This document shows positions 43,900 through 45,583 of a stretch of 45,583 nt of DNA, piece by piece. The DNA comes from Pseudaestuariivita rosea (GTDB lineage: Bacteria > Pseudomonadota > Alphaproteobacteria > Rhodobacterales > Rhodobacteraceae): the NCBI RefSeq assembly GCF_017592335.1, contig NZ_JACNMP010000026.1, positions 1 to 45,583 of the forward strand, written 5' to 3'. The notes under the pieces are model-generated. The model worked only from the letters and a program-made list of their open reading frames with translations. It searched no databases and was not told the origin of the DNA. The position numbers were made by a program, and so were the translations under genes. The first letter of the stretch is position 1. Each line of letters opens with the position of its first letter.

Positions 43900-44254
43900 T
43901 CCCAGATCCGGCGTCAGCCTTTTCGAAGTCATGATTGGCTTGGCCATCCTGTCGCTGATGCTGGGTATTGTCGCCGCATCTTCCCGTGGACCCTCGGATA
44001 GCTTGTTGCTGCAACAGGATGCTGCACAGCTGCAACGAACCCTGACTGATCTAAGGGCAGACAGCATTCAAACCGGCCAGCCCGTCAGCTTCGATACAAC
44101 GGATCTGACCTGCGATGACGCCCGAACAGAGATCGTTTTTTTCCCCGACGGCTCTGCATTCGGCGAACAGCTTTGCCTGCGTCGCAATGATCTGATAATG
44201 CGCCTGGATTTGGACCCTTTGACCGGCCGTATTCAAACAGGGGCGATCGAGTGA
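43883..44254 (+). CDS. gspH: Pseudopilin GspH
   Basis: A 123-residue minor pseudopilin. The prepilin signal is SGVSLFEVMIGLAILSLML, with cleavage after Gly and Glu at +5 of the mature protein, followed by the hydrophobic helix. The C-terminal domain has three Cys (LTCDDAR, QLCLRR) which could pair. Order between gspF and gspI supports H; the family is diverse and other minor pseudopilins cannot be excluded. Confidence 0.85.
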   Translation: MILHFNPRSGVSLFEVMIGLAILSLMLGIVAASSRGPSDSLLLQQDAAQLQRTLTDLRADSIQTGQPVSFDTTDLTCDDARTEIVFFPDGSAFGEQLCLRRNDLIMRLDLDPLTGRIQTGAIE

Positions 44255-44607
44255 CGGGCAAAGCCGGATATTCCCTGCTTGAGGTCCTGATCGCGTTCGC
44301 TGTCATGTCTCTTGTTCTTGCAGCCCTTCTGCCAGGGCAGGCCAAATTGCTGAGCCGCACAGTTGAGGCAGACCAGCGCCTGCTGGCCCAGGATTATGCT
44401 CTGTCACGACTGGATCAGATTGGCATCACGACATCCCTTGAGATCGGCCAATTGACCCAAACCTACAGAAGCTGGACAGTCGAGGAAGTCATTACCGAGC
44501 TGCCTGTTCAGGACGATGCCATCCCCTTGCTGCAAATACGCGTGACGATCAGCACCAATGATGGAACTGTCCTGGCGACCGTCGATAGCATCAGGCCCAC
44601 CCCATGA
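44251..44607 (+). CDS. gspI: Pseudopilin GspI
   Basis: A 118-residue minor pseudopilin starting at GTG 44251, overlapping the gspH stop (GTGA). N-terminal prepilin motif GKAGYSLLEVLIAFAVMSLV with cleavage after Gly and Glu at +5, then the small C-terminal domain with RSWTVEEVI and LLQIRVTIST typical of GspI. Its stop overlaps the gspJ start by 4 bp. Confidence 0.88.
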   Translation: MTGKAGYSLLEVLIAFAVMSLVLAALLPGQAKLLSRTVEADQRLLAQDYALSRLDQIGITTSLEIGQLTQTYRSWTVEEVITELPVQDDAIPLLQIRVTISTNDGTVLATVDSIRPTP

Positions 44608-45179
44608 CCCGCAGATTGAGTTCTCGTAGCGGTCTGAGTGTTTTGGAACTGCTTATGTCCCTGGCCTTATTGGCCCTCATCGCCGGCGGTTTGGCCAGCG
44701 CCATGGGCCTTGGCATCCGCCTTTATGATCGCTCAACCCAGATATCCGAACATTCCGACGAACTGACACTTCGGACGCGCCTGCGGGATTGGCTGGCCAC
44801 GGCAACCCCCGAAACACAACTCGTTCGCTTCCCAACCAAATTTCAGGGCCGAATGGATGGCTTTTCCTTCGTTACCCTGAAACCCACTCCCTTCGCACCC
44901 GATGCCGCCGCTTTGCGGATTTCTGTATTATTTCAAGACAATGTACTAACGATGTCCGCCGAAGCGCTGGACGATGAAAACCAGACAATTCAAGTGTTCA
45001 GCGCACCCCTTTTAACCAGCACCGAAACAGTAGGATTTAGCTACTACGATAGGGAAGAGGGTGTCTGGCATGGTGATTGGACGTCCCCTGCCTTACCGGC
45101 TCTCGTGCGCATCGAAGCTGAGACCGGAACAACACCCGAATGGCCCGCATTCACTGTAAGACTGCTATACGCAGACTAA
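44604..45179 (+). CDS. gspJ: Pseudopilin GspJ
   Basis: A 191-residue minor pseudopilin with prepilin motif SRSGLSVLELLMSLALLALI (cleavage after Gly, Glu at +5) and a larger beta-rich domain (FSYYDREEGVWHGDW, PALPALVRIEAE) characteristic of GspJ, which caps the pseudopilus with GspI and GspK. gspK would be expected next but is not present as an intact gene; an IS630 end lies about 280 bp downstream. Confidence 0.9.
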   Translation: MTRRLSSRSGLSVLELLMSLALLALIAGGLASAMGLGIRLYDRSTQISEHSDELTLRTRLRDWLATATPETQLVRFPTKFQGRMDGFSFVTLKPTPFAPDAAALRISVLFQDNVLTMSAEALDDENQTIQVFSAPLLTSTETVGFSYYDREEGVWHGDWTSPALPALVRIEAETGTTPEWPAFTVRLLYAD

Positions 45180-45455
45180 TTGAATTATCCATTAAAGCAC
45201 CGGGGTGGGTCAGAAATAACAGATTTTTCGCGAGGGCCGCACGTGCAAGTGTCCTGTATCATCAGCCCGAATTGAGAAAAAAAGCCCAAAGGGGGGTATC
45301 AATTATTCAGCAACCTCCGATCTGTGACCAGCGGGGATAACAAGATTTTTGTGCGCATTACTTTAATGGGGGGGGCACAGTAGCCATTAGCGCTGTCGGA
45401 TAAAAACTTTGCATACGTGAAAATGTCATTTCAAAAATAAGCATGAACCAACCTA
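45180..45455. other. Gene-free tail between gspJ and IS630
   Basis: About 275 bp without a supported gene where gspK would be expected. A short frame near 45272-45330 reads LRKKAQRGVSIIQ before stopping, faintly like the start of a GspK pseudopilin, but it is too short to claim. Confidence 0.35.
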
Positions 45456-45583
45456 CTAGAGCGTGATGAAATCGACCTGAATCAAGGGGGATTCACATAG
45501 GCTTATTTTGCTGATTCACTGTCGCCGACCACAAGATGGAGGGCGAGCAGTGGGTAAGGCACTTTCGATGGACCTTCGGGAGA
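45456..45583 (+). mobile_element. IS630-family element, left end
   Basis: Starts at CTAG (target TA at 45457-45458), with terminal repeat CTAGAGCGTGATGAAA matching the IS end at 121-136 in reverse orientation. The transposase start follows. The element continues beyond the window. Confidence 0.75.
45550..45583 (+). CDS. IS630-family transposase, N-terminal fragment
   Basis: GTG 45550 preceded by GGAGGG begins VGKALSMDLRE, the typical start of IS630-type transposases (an N-terminal helix-turn-helix follows in the family). Only the first codons are in the window. Same orientation as the transposase end at 1-120; they may be two copies of one IS. Confidence 0.75.
   Translation, partial: MGKALSMDLRE

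Noticed and set aside
45140-45340. A gspK gene after gspJ
   Set aside because: Only a 13-residue stretch faintly resembles a pseudopilin start; the frame stops soon after and no GspK domain is present.

Overview
The window looks like accessory-rich chromosome from an alphaproteobacterium of the Rhodobacterales (Roseobacter-type). The indications are the glnB-glnA pair, the NAD(P)H-hydrate repair enzyme, the DUF3445/HODM-like protein, the sequence of the tRNAs and the compact type II secretion (T2SS) gene set. Taxonomy is inferred from gene content only. Both window edges fall inside IS630-type elements in the same orientation: the last 40 codons of a transposase at the left edge and the first codons of one at the right edge.

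Layout. 1-136: IS630 right end. 133-939 (minus): a small antitoxin-like protein and a Fic-domain protein whose stop codon lies at the IS border. 1412-1692 (minus): a tRNA-Thr(GGU) split after the anticodon by a 206-nt group I intron. 1763-1905: probable remnant of an M24-peptidase C terminus. 2066-5054: DUF3445/HODM-like protein, a small membrane protein, then glnA and glnB. 5233-6864: bifunctional NAD(P)H-hydrate epimerase/dehydratase (nnr). 6982-7066: tRNA-Leu(UAG). 7151-8999: a translationally coupled integrase module pointing at that tRNA. 9150-10166: a GSU2403-like nucleotidyltransferase-fold protein preceded by four copies of the near-palindrome TGTTSAACA.

10.5-36.6 kb is a polymorphic-toxin region. 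A 3116-residue Rhs protein (plus strand; signal peptide, PKD-like domains, FG-GAP repeats, YD repeats) is followed by its putative immunity gene. Facing it on the minus strand are two further Sec-signal Rhs genes: Rhs-1 (31926-36635) and Rhs-2 (21615-25976). Between them lies a tandem array of promoterless orphan cassettes. Each cassette is a 3' piece of the Rhs core plus a different C-terminal toxin domain (CT), followed at once by a different small gene that is presumably its immunity gene. Moving away from Rhs-1, the cassettes are CT2/Imm2, CT3/Imm3 (four-helix membrane immunity) and CT4/Imm4 (L,D-transpeptidase-like toxin with an exported immunity protein), then a core remnant with no toxin. 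A second decayed core remnant lies beyond Rhs-2. The arrangement suggests repeated capture of new toxin-immunity pairs by recombination in the conserved core, with older pairs pushed downstream.

36.9-45.2 kb encodes a T2SS: gspE (minus) diverges from gspL-M-N-D-F-H-I-J (plus), mostly with overlapping start and stop codons. gspG, gspK and gspO are not visible here; the gene string stops after gspJ, about 280 bp before an IS630 end. The Rhs proteins carry Sec signals and lie beside this T2SS, so export through it is an attractive but unproven idea.
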